Of a stretch of 64,000 nucleotides of DNA, positions 10,300 to 20,054 are shown in pieces. Under the pieces are notes generated by a model. The model was not told the DNA's origin, made no database searches, and worked only from the letters and a program-made list of their open reading frames with translations. The position numbers were made by a program, and so were the translations under genes. The stretch covers positions 22,483 to 86,482 of the forward strand of contig JABGQW010000016.1 in the NCBI GenBank assembly GCA_018648585.1, read 5' to 3'. Source of the DNA: a bacterium (GTDB lineage: Bacteria > Patescibacteriota > Gracilibacteria > UBA4473). Each line of letters begins with the position of its first letter. Within the stretch, counting starts at the first letter, position 1.

Positions 10300-11145
10300 A
10301 TGCGCGCGATGAAAAATGAATTTGACGTTCAGTACCAAAATTTGTTGTCGGAGATTCTCTCGCACGGTTTTGAAGAAAAAAATCTCCGCACCGGACACGT
10401 CTGCAAATCGCTTCCTGGACAGACGATGCGGTTCGATTTGGAAAAAGGATTTCCGCTGCTCGCGCTGCGAAAAATTCCGCTGAAAGTTTTTATCGCGGAA
10501 CAGGCTTGGTTTTTGATGGGAAATAAAAATCTGCGATTTTTGCAGGCGTTCACAAAAATCTGGGACGATTTTGCGGAAGAAAATAATTGCGTCGAATCGG
10601 CGTACGGGTACCGCTGGCGCAAACATTTTGGCCGCGACCAGATCGGCGGTTTGATCAAACTTTTGCAAAAAGATCCGACGAGCCGCCACGGCGTAATTTT
10701 GATGTGGGACCCGAGCGACGACGGGCTCGCCGACGGAATTCAGAAAAAAAACGTGCCGTGTCCGTACACGTTCACCGTTCAAATTATCGGCGGAAAATTG
10801 CACCTGCATTTGGTGATCCGCTCCAATGACATGATGCTCGGGAATCCGCACGATGTTGCAGGATTCGCGCTTTTGGCGCACATTTTGGCGGAAAAATTAA
10901 ATGTCGGCGTCGGAGTTCTCACGGTTTCGATTTCGAACGCGCACATTTACGACATCCATTTTGAGCAGGCAAAAGAAATTATTTCTCGGGGAATCGAGCA
11001 CGCGCCGATCAAATTTCAGTGCCCAAAAAATGCGTTTGTTCGCGCGGAGGAGGGCGACGAAAAACTCGTCGAGGAAATTTTTTCACAACTCCGAGAAAAT
11101 TACGCGCCGCAGGAATCGCTTGGGAAAATGTCGATTGTTTTGTGA
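10300..11145 (+). CDS. thyA: Thymidylate synthase / dCMP hydroxymethylase superfamily protein (start may be 10309)
   Basis: SRHGVILMWDPSDD, VPCPYTFTVQI (catalytic Cys), RSNDMMLGNPHDVAGFALL, NAHIYDIHFEQA. Confidence 0.85.
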   Translation: MRAMKNEFDVQYQNLLSEILSHGFEEKNLRTGHVCKSLPGQTMRFDLEKGFPLLALRKIPLKVFIAEQAWFLMGNKNLRFLQAFTKIWDDFAEENNCVESAYGYRWRKHFGRDQIGGLIKLLQKDPTSRHGVILMWDPSDDGLADGIQKKNVPCPYTFTVQIIGGKLHLHLVIRSNDMMLGNPHDVAGFALLAHILAEKLNVGVGVLTVSISNAHIYDIHFEQAKEIISRGIEHAPIKFQCPKNAFVRAEEGDEKLVEEIFSQLRENYAPQESLGKMSIVL

Positions 11146-11351
11146 TGCGAATTTTAACGGTGGAACTTATTCCGCCGATCGAGGAATTCATTCCTCGATT
11201 AAAAAACACCGAGCAGCGTTTGTTCGTGCGGTTTTTTGTAAAAAGTTGCGGGGAAATCAAGTTTTTGGAAAAACTCGTCGAGGAAATTTTTGCCCAACTC
11301 CGAGAAAATTACGCGCCGCAGGAATCGCTTGGGAAGATGTCGATTGTTTTG
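11059..11351 (+). repeat. Direct duplication of the thyA 3' end (11059-11142 and 11268-11351)
   Basis: 84-nt copies, about 81/84 identical by eye; both encode EKLVEEIF(S/A)QLRENYAPQESLGKMSIVL. Confidence 0.95.
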
Positions 11352-11354
11352 TAA
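11145..11354 (+). CDS. Small ORF ending in the duplicated ThyA tail
   Basis: ATG overlaps thyA TGA (tgatg); MRILTVELIPP...KLVEEIFAQLRENYAPQESLGKMSIVL; may be duplication debris. Confidence 0.35.
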   Translation: MRILTVELIPPIEEFIPRLKNTEQRLFVRFFVKSCGEIKFLEKLVEEIFAQLRENYAPQESLGKMSIVL

Positions 11355-11453
11355 AAAAGTTTGTATAATATGTGACAAAAAGAGCAAAATATGAAAATAC
11401 TTCGTATAAAAACCAGTTATACGCAATCAATTTTTACATTTTGATTTTGCTCC

Positions 11454-11500
11454 AGAGACTTTTTCTTTTTTTAGGAATAAGGAAAGAAAGTTTGATTTTC
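11454..11500. repeat. IR1 left arm flanking the EcoRII-like R-M module
   Basis: AGAGACTTTTTCTTTTTTT and AAGAAAGTTTGATTTTC are perfectly complementary to 14074-14092 and 14048-14064. Confidence 0.8.
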
Positions 11501-11638
11501 ATTTTTTAAGAGGGGGGGAAGCGGATATTTTTTACTCCATACTTCCGTAAAAAATGACTTTTAATTTAAAGTGGAAAAATTTAATGAAATTGTTATATTA
11601 TAGATGTAGGAATATTTAATTATTCAAAACCAAAAATT

Positions 11639-12739
11639 ATGAAATTTATAGATTTATTTGCAGGTATTGGAGGAATAAGACAAGCGTTTGATGCTATTGG
11701 TGGAGAATGTGTTTTTACGAGCGAATGGGATTTGGCTTGTCAAAAAACATATTCTGCAAATTATGGTTGTGATATTGATGAAATTGCAGGAGATATCACA
11801 AAAGTAGATGAAAAAGATATTCCAAAACACGATGTTCTTCTTGCCGGTTTTCCTTGTCAGCCTTTTTCTATTGCGGGAGTTTCAAAAAGAAACTCTTTAG
11901 GCTCTCCTCATGGTTTCTTGTGTGGAATGCAAGGAACTTTATTTTTTGATGTTGCAAGAATTATTGCTCACCATAGACCAAAAGCATTTTTGCTTGAAAA
12001 TGTAAAAAATCTTATAAGCCATGATAAGGGAAATACATTTAAGGTAATTATGAAAACATTACAGGAAGATCTTGGCTATCATGTACAATTTAAAGTTATA
12101 AACGGAAAAGGGTGGGTTCCTCAAAATAGACAAAGGATTTACATTGTAGGATTTAGAGAAAAAAACGACTTTAATTTTGACGATATAGAAACATTTGATG
12201 CAGAAAAAGGTCCAAAATTAAATTCTATATTACACTCAGAAAATGAGGTTATTGAAGAACCCTTTACTGTAAATTCAAAAGATAAAACAAAGCCTAATGA
12301 TAAATATACTTTATCTCCAAAGCTTTGGAAATACTTACAAGGTTATGCTGAAAAACATAGAAAAAAAGGAAATGGTTTTGGTTTTGGATTAAATGATGGA
12401 AATGACACAGCAAGAACTTTATCTGCAAGATATTACAAAGATGGTTCAGAAATACTTATAAAACAAAAAAAAGGAAATCCAAGAAGACTTACCCCTAGAG
12501 AATGTGCAAGGTTAATGGGATTTGATGATAATTTTAAAATTGTTGTTTCTGATACTCAAGCATATAAACAATTTGGTAATTCTGTTGTAGTCCCCGTATT
12601 AAAAGCTGTCGCAAAACATATGGAGTCTTGGATAAAAGATAAAAACAATAAAAAAAGAGTTCCGAAAAAAACAAGAAAAATAATGAGTAAACGTTTTCAG
12701 AGTGTTGAAAATAAAACTCCTTTAGAATTAACTGTATAA
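11639..12739 (+). CDS. DNA (cytosine-5-)-methyltransferase (Dcm/M.EcoRII-like)
   Basis: [54 protein letters not shown]. Confidence 0.97.
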   Translation: MKFIDLFAGIGGIRQAFDAIGGECVFTSEWDLACQKTYSANYGCDIDEIAGDITKVDEKDIPKHDVLLAGFPCQPFSIAGVSKRNSLGSPHGFLCGMQGTLFFDVARIIAHHRPKAFLLENVKNLISHDKGNTFKVIMKTLQEDLGYHVQFKVINGKGWVPQNRQRIYIVGFREKNDFNFDDIETFDAEKGPKLNSILHSENEVIEEPFTVNSKDKTKPNDKYTLSPKLWKYLQGYAEKHRKKGNGFGFGLNDGNDTARTLSARYYKDGSEILIKQKKGNPRRLTPRECARLMGFDDNFKIVVSDTQAYKQFGNSVVVPVLKAVAKHMESWIKDKNNKKRVPKKTRKIMSKRFQSVENKTPLELTV

Positions 12740-12742
12740 ACT

Positions 12743-13987
12743 ATGAAAAAAGGTTTCCTCTCTTCGTATTTTGATGAAATAGCTATAAAAAGGCTGTCTT
12801 CTGTTGAGGTTGATCCAAAAATATCAAATCAACATGAAATAAATGGAGTAAAAGAGTTAATAAAAATGTTTGGAAAAGCTGGGGCAGAAAAAAAGAAAAT
12901 CAAGACAAATTTTCTTTATGTTTCAAATAACGAAGGAGAATATGAAAGTGCAAATGATCTTATAACTTGGTATGACTCAAGATATAATAATCCAAAAAGA
13001 ACAGAGCATAGACTGTATTATCCAAGTAATGATGTTACTAGAAAGTTTTCAGAAAATGATATTTTAGTGATAGCAAAGCAATCAAATGGAGAGGTTTTAT
13101 TTCTTGCGGTAGAAAAAGGTTCTAATTTAGAAAATCAGATACTATGGCTTTTTGATTCTGAAAAAGTTTCAAATCAATTCCAAGTAAAAGATATTGTTCA
13201 TGATGATAAAAAACTAGATTTTGCAACACGCTTTATTCTTGAAGAGATTGGAATACAAATAAAAGATATAAATGAAGATTTCCTAGAAATCATGATAAAT
13301 AAATTTAATGGAAACTTACCAACTACAAAAATATTTTCAGAGTTTGCAAGAAGTACAATAACAGTATCAGAAATTAAAAGTCCTGATGAAGCGATACTAA
13401 AATGGATGGAACAAGAAGAAATTCTATTTAGAACTTTTGAAAGACATTTAATTACAGAAAGATTAAAAAATGATAAAAGTAAAATTTTTGATGAAGATGG
13501 AAATGTTAAAGATGTAGATAGCTTTTTTCAATTCTCTTTATCTTTTCAAAACAGAAGAAAGGCAAGGGTTGGACTAGCATTGGAAAATCATTTAGAGCAA
13601 ATATTTTTATCAAATAATGTAGCCTATTCAAGAGGAGCAAAAACAGAAGGAAATTCTAAACCAGATTTTGTGTTCCCAAGTATCGATTATTATCACAACG
13701 AGAATAGTCAAAATGAACTATTAACAATGTTGGGTTCAAAATCTACTTGCAAAGATAGATGGAGACAAGTTTTAGCAGAAGCAAAGAAAATAGATAAAAA
13801 ACATTTGTTTACATTGGAGCCAAGTATAAGTGAAAATCAAACAAGCGAAATGCAAGAAAGATTATTGCAATTAGTAGTTCCTGAAGGACTTTTTAAGACA
13901 TACAATTCGAATCAACAAGGATGGTTAATGAATCTAAATGACTTTATTTCGCTAACAAAGAAAAGAGAATCAATGGCTATACGATAA
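12743..13987 (+). CDS. Type II restriction endonuclease, EcoRII C-terminal-like
   Basis: KPDFVFPSIDYY...LLTMLGSKSTCKDRWRQVLAEAKKI matches the EcoRII-C pattern; paired with the C5-MTase. Confidence 0.85.
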   Translation: MKKGFLSSYFDEIAIKRLSSVEVDPKISNQHEINGVKELIKMFGKAGAEKKKIKTNFLYVSNNEGEYESANDLITWYDSRYNNPKRTEHRLYYPSNDVTRKFSENDILVIAKQSNGEVLFLAVEKGSNLENQILWLFDSEKVSNQFQVKDIVHDDKKLDFATRFILEEIGIQIKDINEDFLEIMINKFNGNLPTTKIFSEFARSTITVSEIKSPDEAILKWMEQEEILFRTFERHLITERLKNDKSKIFDEDGNVKDVDSFFQFSLSFQNRRKARVGLALENHLEQIFLSNNVAYSRGAKTEGNSKPDFVFPSIDYYHNENSQNELLTMLGSKSTCKDRWRQVLAEAKKIDKKHLFTLEPSISENQTSEMQERLLQLVVPEGLFKTYNSNQQGWLMNLNDFISLTKKRESMAIR

Positions 13988-13998
13988 AACAATAAGGA

Positions 13999-14047
13999 GT
14001 TTCAAAAATTCCAATTCACCCCCGACCCCTCTTGGAATTTTCGAAAC
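13999..14047 (+). repeat. Hairpin with C-rich loop (copy 1)
   Basis: GTTTCAAAAATTCCAA / TTGGAATTTTCGAAAC around loop TTCACCCCCGACCCCTC. Confidence 0.85.
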
Positions 14048-14092
14048 GAAAATCAAACTTTCTTAAAAAATGAAAAAAAAGAAAAAGTCTCT
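14048..14092. repeat. IR1 right arm
   Basis: GAAAATCAAACTTTCTT and AAAAAAAGAAAAAGTCTCT, reverse complements of 11454-11500 blocks. Confidence 0.8.
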
Positions 14093-14184
14093 TACGCAAG
14101 AAGAATAAGGAAAAAATTGACTCACTCCGCTATCGCTCCGTGCCACATTGCATTCTCGTTTCGCTATGCTACACTCGGGGCGTA

Positions 14185-14292
14185 TAACACAGTATATCTG
14201 GTTCGCTCGTGCCCTCGCTCGACCCATATTTGCCAAAAAATAATTGATTTTAAAGGAATTTTGGCAAACATCAGATATACTGGAACGTTAGC
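14185..14292 (+). other. attC-like folded recombination element (copy 1) or structured RNA
   Basis: TAAC...GTTA outer boxes; CAGTATATCTG/CAGATATACTG 11-bp stem; TTTGCCAAAA/TTTTGGCAAA inner stem; shares ACCCATATTTGCCA, TGGCAAACATC and GGAACGTTAG with the 20237 element. Confidence 0.6.
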
Positions 14293-14298
14293 TGAAAT

Positions 14299-14359
14299 AT
14301 TCCTTTTCTTTTCTGGGCTATCGCCCAATTGTTTTAAAAAATTTTCAAATTTCTTTTTC
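14299..14359. repeat. IR2 left arm flanking the R-M-S/DUF6119 module
   Basis: ATTCCTTTTCTTTTC...GTTTTAAAAAATTTTCAAATTTCTTTTTC matches the reverse complement of 20173-20229. Confidence 0.85.
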
Positions 14360-14460
14360 TTTTTTTATAAGGGGAAATATGGTGTTTCCTCCGCTCCGCT
14401 ACGGAAACGATTTATTTGATGAGGGGGGGGGCTGTCTGGCTCTCGCCAGCCAGTTCGGAT

Positions 14461-14491
14461 GTTTTCTCCGCTTCGCTCCGAAAACTTTTTT
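14461..14491 (+). terminator. Terminator-like hairpin upstream of the R-M-S gene
   Basis: GTTTTC TCCGCTTCGCTCC GAAAAC then TTTTTT. Confidence 0.45.
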
Positions 14492-14554
14492 AGAATTATT
14501 CAATTTACTGTATTTTTGGTATAATCCATACAAGTAAGTAACCATGCCCTACAT

Positions 14555-17500
14555 ATGCCTAATAAACAATTTCTACAAAAAATAGGCTTTCTTCCAAAAG
14601 AGGGCACATTGGGTATTTTTCATAAAAATTACTCATCTTATGTCATTCAAGTCAACCTTGAAAATAACACCATAAATTATGGTGGTGATATTGTATTTAA
14701 CAATACAAAAAATACCGTTCAAAATATTACAAAAGCCGAGGATTGGGTAGTACTTGAATGTATAGATAGGCTATTACTGCAAGGCTACATCGCAAAGGAT
14801 ATAGTTTTAGAAAAAATATACCCGACTGGACATGGAACAAGTGGAAGACTGGACATTTTAGTTAAAAAAAATGGCAAAGCATTTTTAATGATTGAATGTA
14901 AAACATGGGGTAAAGAATTTGATAAAGAATTTCAAAAAATCCAAAAAGATGGCGGGCAACTATTTACATACTTTCAGCAGGATCGAGATGCTGAATACTT
15001 AGTTCTTTACACATCTGAACTTGAGAGCGAAATAAAATACAAAAACGAGATTATAAAGATTGAAGAATCGTACCGTGAAACAAGCAATGTCAAAGATCTT
15101 TTCGAGAGGTGGAGTAAATTCACAAAACAAAACGGTATTTTTGACGATTGGGTTAATCCTTATGAATTTAAAAGTAAGGCATTAACTCTTTCTCAACTCA
15201 AACCAATTACACAAAAGGATAGTAGCTTTATTTTTAATAGATTTTTGGAAATTTTGAGACACAATGTAGTTTCAGACAAACCAAATGCCTTCAATAAAAT
15301 TTTTACGCTATTCCTTTGTAAAATTATTGATGAAAACAGAAAGCCAGAAGACGAACTTGAATTTCAATGGATTGAAGGAGTAGACGATGATGTTACTTTT
15401 CAAAAAAGACTTACCGATCTCTACAAGAAGGGTATGTTGGAGCTTCTTTCAAAAGAAGTCACAGATTTGAGTGATGATGAATTTAACCGCAAATTTGGAG
15501 GGATAGATGAGACGGTAAGGAATGAGATTTTGAAAGAATTTACCGCTATTCGTTTACAAAAGAACAACGAATTTGCAATCAAGGAAGTTTTTGACAAAGA
15601 AACCTTTACCGAAAACGCAAAAGTTCTCAAAGAGGTTGTAGAGCTTTTACAGGAATTTAAAATTCGTTATACAGAAAAACAACAATATTTGAGTGATTTT
15701 TTTGAATTGCTACTAACTACTGGGTTAAAGCAGGAATCTGGACAATTTTTCACGCCAGTTCCTATCGCTAGATTTATTTGTCGCAGCATTCCCCTCAACA
15801 AGATTGTGAAAGACAAGTTAAAAATTGGAAATGCGAATGATTTAGTTCCAACAATAATTGATTATGCTGCTGGAAGTGGCCATTTCTTGACAGAATCAAT
15901 GGATGAAGTACAAAAAATTATTGACCAAATAGATGAAGAAAAATTATTACCACAAGTAAAAAGAAAGATTAAGGGTTGGAAGGAAGACCAGTTCGATTGG
16001 GCTTATGATTATGTTTATGGAATAGAAAAAGATTATCGCTTGGTAAAAACGGCAAAAGTTGGTTGCTATCTTCATGGTGACGGACTGGCTAAAGTAATAC
16101 ATGGCGATGGCCTGGGTAGTTTTGAATTTTCAAAAGAATATAAAGATAAGCTAAAAATTTGCGACAAAGACTTCTCTCAAGATAACAAACAATTTGATTT
16201 AGTAATTTCAAATCCGCCATATTCTGTTTCAGCTTTTAAAGCCAATCTTAAAAAAGAGTTTGCTGAGCAAGATTTTGAACTTTATAAGCGCCTTACAGAT
16301 CAAAGCTCCGAGATAGAGTCATTGTTCATTGAACGAACAAAGCAACTTCTCAAGGATGGTGGAATTGCGGCAATTATTTTGCCCGCAAGCATTCTAACTA
16401 ACGGCGGAATTTATACTCCAACAAGGGAAATTATCCTTAAATTTTTTGAAATTGTTGCTATTACTGAGCTTGGATCAAATACTTTTATGGCAACAGGGAC
16501 AAATACTGTCGTGCTATTTTTGCGCAAAAAAAATAACTATGAGTGGCAAAATATCAACACTGCTGTTGAGAGATTTTTTTCAAACTTAAAAGACGTAACT
16601 GTAAATGGAATTGAAAATATTTTCTCAAAATACGTTGCGCATGTCTGGGAAGGAATTACCTTTGAAGATTACAAAACTTTATGCGAAACAAATCCAAATA
16701 AACCAATTAAAGACCATGAAATTTTTGTTGAGTACTCCAAAAAACTAAAATTCAAAGACGAAAAAAGTCTTTTTAATCAAATTATAAACATAGAAAAAGA
16801 TAAAATTCTCTATTTCATTCTGGCATATTCACAAAAAACTGTATTAGTAAAGTCAGATAGTAAAAAAACAGAAAAGGCTTTTTTAGGCTATGAATTTAGT
16901 AATCGTAGAGGCAATGAGGGAATTCACTCCGTAAAAAAAGGAAAGAGCATTGATGAATGTACAAAGCTTTTTGACCCAAGTACACAAGAAAACCCCCAAA
17001 AAGCCAGTACTTATATTCTTCAAGCTTTTAGTGGAGAATTTGAAACAGATATTGATGACTCGCTAAATAAACATATTTCACGAATCAAGCTACTTGACGC
17101 CCTTACTTTTGATCGAGCAGATTTTGATAAATCTATTTCTTTGAGTCTAAAAAAAAAGATTAAATTTGAAAGTAAATGGGAGCTAGTTAAGCTAGGAACC
17201 ATTGCATCATTTAATCCTTCAAAAAGTGCTGTTAGCAAACTATCAGAAAATTTAACTGTCTCTTTTATTGAAATGGCATCTGTAAGTAATAATGGGTACA
17301 TAGTAAAGAAAGTAGATAAAAAATTAAAAGAAGTTAGAAGAGGAAGTTATAAATTTTTTAAAGATGATGATATTTTGATAGCAAAAATTACTCCGTGTAT
17401 GGAGAATGGTAAGTGTGCAATTGCATCAAATTTGACAAATGAAATCGGTTTTGGAAGTTCTGAATTCCATGTAATAACCCCAAATAAAACAATTCTTCCA

Positions 17501-18277
17501 AAGTATTTATTTGCAATGCTGAATCGTGACCTAATACGTAGAGCTGCAGAAACAAACATGACAGGATCTAGTGGCCACAGGAGAGTTCCTGAATCTTTTT
17601 ATAGTGAACTTAGATTACCTCGACCACCAAAAGACATCCAAAGCAAAATTGTGAAAGAAATTGAAACTTTAGAGGTGGAACAAAATAAAGGAGACATAAA
17701 AATACAAGATTTAAAAGGTAAAATCGAAGATTTATTTAAAAACATCTCTTTAAAGGCAAATACTACTTACAGACTAAGTGATAATGGCATTTTTGATATT
17801 TCTATCGGAAAAAGAGTCTTAAATAGTGAATTATCATCCCAAGGAAAAATACCTGTTTATAGTGCAAATGTTTTTACGCCTTTTGGGTTTGTAGAAAAAT
17901 TACTTATTCAAGATTTTACCATTCCCTCAGTTTTATGGGGCATAGATGGAGACTGGATGGTTAATTTTATGCCCGAAGACAAGGTATTTTATCCAACAGA
18001 TCATTGCGGAGTATTAAGAATTAAAGATGACAGCAAAGTAAATGCAAAATATTTAGCATACGTATTGCAAAAAGAAGGCGAGGATCTGAAATTTTCAAGA
18101 GCAAAACGTGCTTCTATTGATAGAATTCAGGGAATTAAAATTCAAGCACCTGCCATTGAGGAACAGCAAAAAGCCATTTCTGAAATAGAAAAAATAGAAA
18201 CTGAAATCGCGAAGCTAGAAAGTAGGTTATCAGAAATTCCAAAACAAAAAGAAGCAATTCTGAATAAGTATTTATAG
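14555..18277 (+). CDS. Single-chain restriction-modification-specificity protein (PD-(D/E)XK nuclease + N6-adenine MTase + type I-like S domain)
   Basis: GRLDILVKKNGKAFLMIECK; motif I DYAAGSGHFLTESM; motif IV SNPPYSV; two TRD-like segments separated by coiled-coil-like helices. Confidence 0.9.
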   Translation: MPNKQFLQKIGFLPKEGTLGIFHKNYSSYVIQVNLENNTINYGGDIVFNNTKNTVQNITKAEDWVVLECIDRLLLQGYIAKDIVLEKIYPTGHGTSGRLDILVKKNGKAFLMIECKTWGKEFDKEFQKIQKDGGQLFTYFQQDRDAEYLVLYTSELESEIKYKNEIIKIEESYRETSNVKDLFERWSKFTKQNGIFDDWVNPYEFKSKALTLSQLKPITQKDSSFIFNRFLEILRHNVVSDKPNAFNKIFTLFLCKIIDENRKPEDELEFQWIEGVDDDVTFQKRLTDLYKKGMLELLSKEVTDLSDDEFNRKFGGIDETVRNEILKEFTAIRLQKNNEFAIKEVFDKETFTENAKVLKEVVELLQEFKIRYTEKQQYLSDFFELLLTTGLKQESGQFFTPVPIARFICRSIPLNKIVKDKLKIGNANDLVPTIIDYAAGSGHFLTESMDEVQKIIDQIDEEKLLPQVKRKIKGWKEDQFDWAYDYVYGIEKDYRLVKTAKVGCYLHGDGLAKVIHGDGLGSFEFSKEYKDKLKICDKDFSQDNKQFDLVISNPPYSVSAFKANLKKEFAEQDFELYKRLTDQSSEIESLFIERTKQLLKDGGIAAIILPASILTNGGIYTPTREIILKFFEIVAITELGSNTFMATGTNTVVLFLRKKNNYEWQNINTAVERFFSNLKDVTVNGIENIFSKYVAHVWEGITFEDYKTLCETNPNKPIKDHEIFVEYSKKLKFKDEKSLFNQIINIEKDKILYFILAYSQKTVLVKSDSKKTEKAFLGYEFSNRRGNEGIHSVKKGKSIDECTKLFDPSTQENPQKASTYILQAFSGEFETDIDDSLNKHISRIKLLDALTFDRADFDKSISLSLKKKIKFESKWELVKLGTIASFNPSKSAVSKLSENLTVSFIEMASVSNNGYIVKKVDKKLKEVRRGSYKFFKDDDILIAKITPCMENGKCAIASNLTNEIGFGSSEFHVITPNKTILPKYLFAMLNRDLIRRAAETNMTGSSGHRRVPESFYSELRLPRPPKDIQSKIVKEIETLEVEQNKGDIKIQDLKGKIEDLFKNISLKANTTYRLSDNGIFDISIGKRVLNSELSSQGKIPVYSANVFTPFGFVEKLLIQDFTIPSVLWGIDGDWMVNFMPEDKVFYPTDHCGVLRIKDDSKVNAKYLAYVLQKEGEDLKFSRAKRASIDRIQGIKIQAPAIEEQQKAISEIEKIETEIAKLESRLSEIPKQKEAILNKYL

Positions 18278-18281
18278 CCCC

Positions 18282-20051
18282 ATGGAAGAAGAAAAAATAC
18301 AGATAGGCATATATCAGATAGCTTTAGATAGCGATATATTTCAGGATGAGAATAAACTCGATACTTTAGCTCAAACAATCGAGTCCAAAGGCTATACAAA
18401 ACAAGAAATATCAGAAGAAATTGATGGATTTTCTCTGAAGCTATTTTACGGAGTGAAGCCACAAAATCCAAAATGGAAGAAGTTTTTGTCGCAAGTAGTT
18501 ACAGACAATCAACCCATATCAGAAGCAAATAAATCATGGACAGAAAGTTTTGTTTTGCTAGCCCAAAATGAAAAAAATATTTACGCCGTGACTGGTGGCT
18601 TGGGCTTTTTTATTATTCAGGACTATATAAATCAAGATTTCGGAATAGACGTTATTTCACGCCTCATAAAAAAGGAGGATAAAATTATTAAAGCAACTAA
18701 AGAAAAAAGTGTCGTTGGTGGCGTGTTAGGTTCAAGTAAGAACTTTAGAAAAAATTACAATCTTTTCGAGAGCGATAGCTTCGGAAAAATCTATCAAGAA
18801 CTAAAAGCAAATCTTGATAAAGGAATACTGCAATCCAAATTTGGCTTCGGTCAAGATGATCTGAAGAAAGACTCATTCTGCATAGCAAAAACCTCTTTCA
18901 GGATAAATAAATCAATTACATTCGAACAACTATTTGAAATAATAAAAGGCTGTGAATATTTGATCGATAATGTTGATGCGATTGCAATAAATAACGTTGA
19001 AAAGATAGTTAAGAAAAAGAACCAAACACTAATCAGTAATCTTGAAAATGAATTATTTAGTCAGCTTTGGAAACGCCATCAAAATCCAGAAGATTACAAT
19101 ATAGATTTTGATCTGTGTCACAAAGAATTTGAAAAATACCTTACTGCAAGCAAATACATTGTCAAAAAAAATCTATCTAATAAAAATTTCTTCGATGATT
19201 TTGTGTTTGAAGAATTAGACAATGTAGATTTGCTCTTCTCGAAAATCAAGGAGCTAGAAGATAGTCCTGATAATGAACAGGGGCTTCGTGAGCTAATCTC
19301 ATCTTTGAAAATATATTCTTACGATGAAAATGACGAGGAATTAACACATGGGTGGTTACATCATCACATACACGGCGATGTTGAAATCGATGAAAAAAGA
19401 TACTTCTTTATTGATAAATCATGGTATCTCATTAAAGAAGAGTTCATTAATGAGCTAAATGAAGGCTGTAAGCATTTTATTTCAGAACATACGAACGAAG
19501 GACTCACAAATAAATGGGACTATCCAACCCAAAAAGAAAACGACTACAATCAGACCTATTTTGACCAGGAAAACACATTAGTTATTGACAAGATTACTCC
19601 CGAAAATATTGAACCTTGTGACATTTTAAAATGGGATGATGAAACTGTGTTCTTTTACCACGTAAAGGCAGGTTTTGGAAATACAATGCGCGACCTTTGC
19701 TCACAAATAATCATTGCGGCCAACAGAATAAACGGAAGTAAATTGGGCGATAAAAAATATCTGAAGAAAATCTATAAACAGATGAAAGATAAATCTAGTA
19801 GCAGTGATGAATACTACAAAAAAGTTGCAAAACAAACAGACAGCTTAACGGAAGACCAATTTTTGTCACTTTTCGATAAACATTTGATATTTGTACTAGC
19901 AGTTTTAGACACTGCGACAAATGAACGTAGCCTAAGTGAAATAGAAAAATTCAAATCAAATATTGCAAAGTTTTCTCTGCAAGAACTTTACAAAGAAATG
20001 AGGAGTATCGATGTTGCATTAGAAATCATACAGATTAAAAAGGTAAATTAA
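18282..20051 (+). CDS. DUF6119 / TIGR04141-like sporadically distributed protein associated with the R-M gene
   Basis: IEPCDILKWDDETVFFYHVKAGFGNTMRDLCSQIIIAANRI resembles the DUF6119 (D...HVK...) core; 4-nt gap to the R-M-S gene. Confidence 0.65.
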   Translation: MEEEKIQIGIYQIALDSDIFQDENKLDTLAQTIESKGYTKQEISEEIDGFSLKLFYGVKPQNPKWKKFLSQVVTDNQPISEANKSWTESFVLLAQNEKNIYAVTGGLGFFIIQDYINQDFGIDVISRLIKKEDKIIKATKEKSVVGGVLGSSKNFRKNYNLFESDSFGKIYQELKANLDKGILQSKFGFGQDDLKKDSFCIAKTSFRINKSITFEQLFEIIKGCEYLIDNVDAIAINNVEKIVKKKNQTLISNLENELFSQLWKRHQNPEDYNIDFDLCHKEFEKYLTASKYIVKKNLSNKNFFDDFVFEELDNVDLLFSKIKELEDSPDNEQGLRELISSLKIYSYDENDEELTHGWLHHHIHGDVEIDEKRYFFIDKSWYLIKEEFINELNEGCKHFISEHTNEGLTNKWDYPTQKENDYNQTYFDQENTLVIDKITPENIEPCDILKWDDETVFFYHVKAGFGNTMRDLCSQIIIAANRINGSKLGDKKYLKKIYKQMKDKSSSSDEYYKKVAKQTDSLTEDQFLSLFDKHLIFVLAVLDTATNERSLSEIEKFKSNIAKFSLQELYKEMRSIDVALEIIQIKKVN

Positions 20052-20054
20052 GAA

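Noticed and set aside
11355-11639. Transposon ends with a transposase
   Set aside because: No transposase or recombinase ORF in or near the island; only inverted repeats and hairpins are visible
14117-14419. 100-aa ORF in the island spacer
   Set aside because: Crosses the attC-like fold and inverted repeat; better explained as noncoding structured DNA
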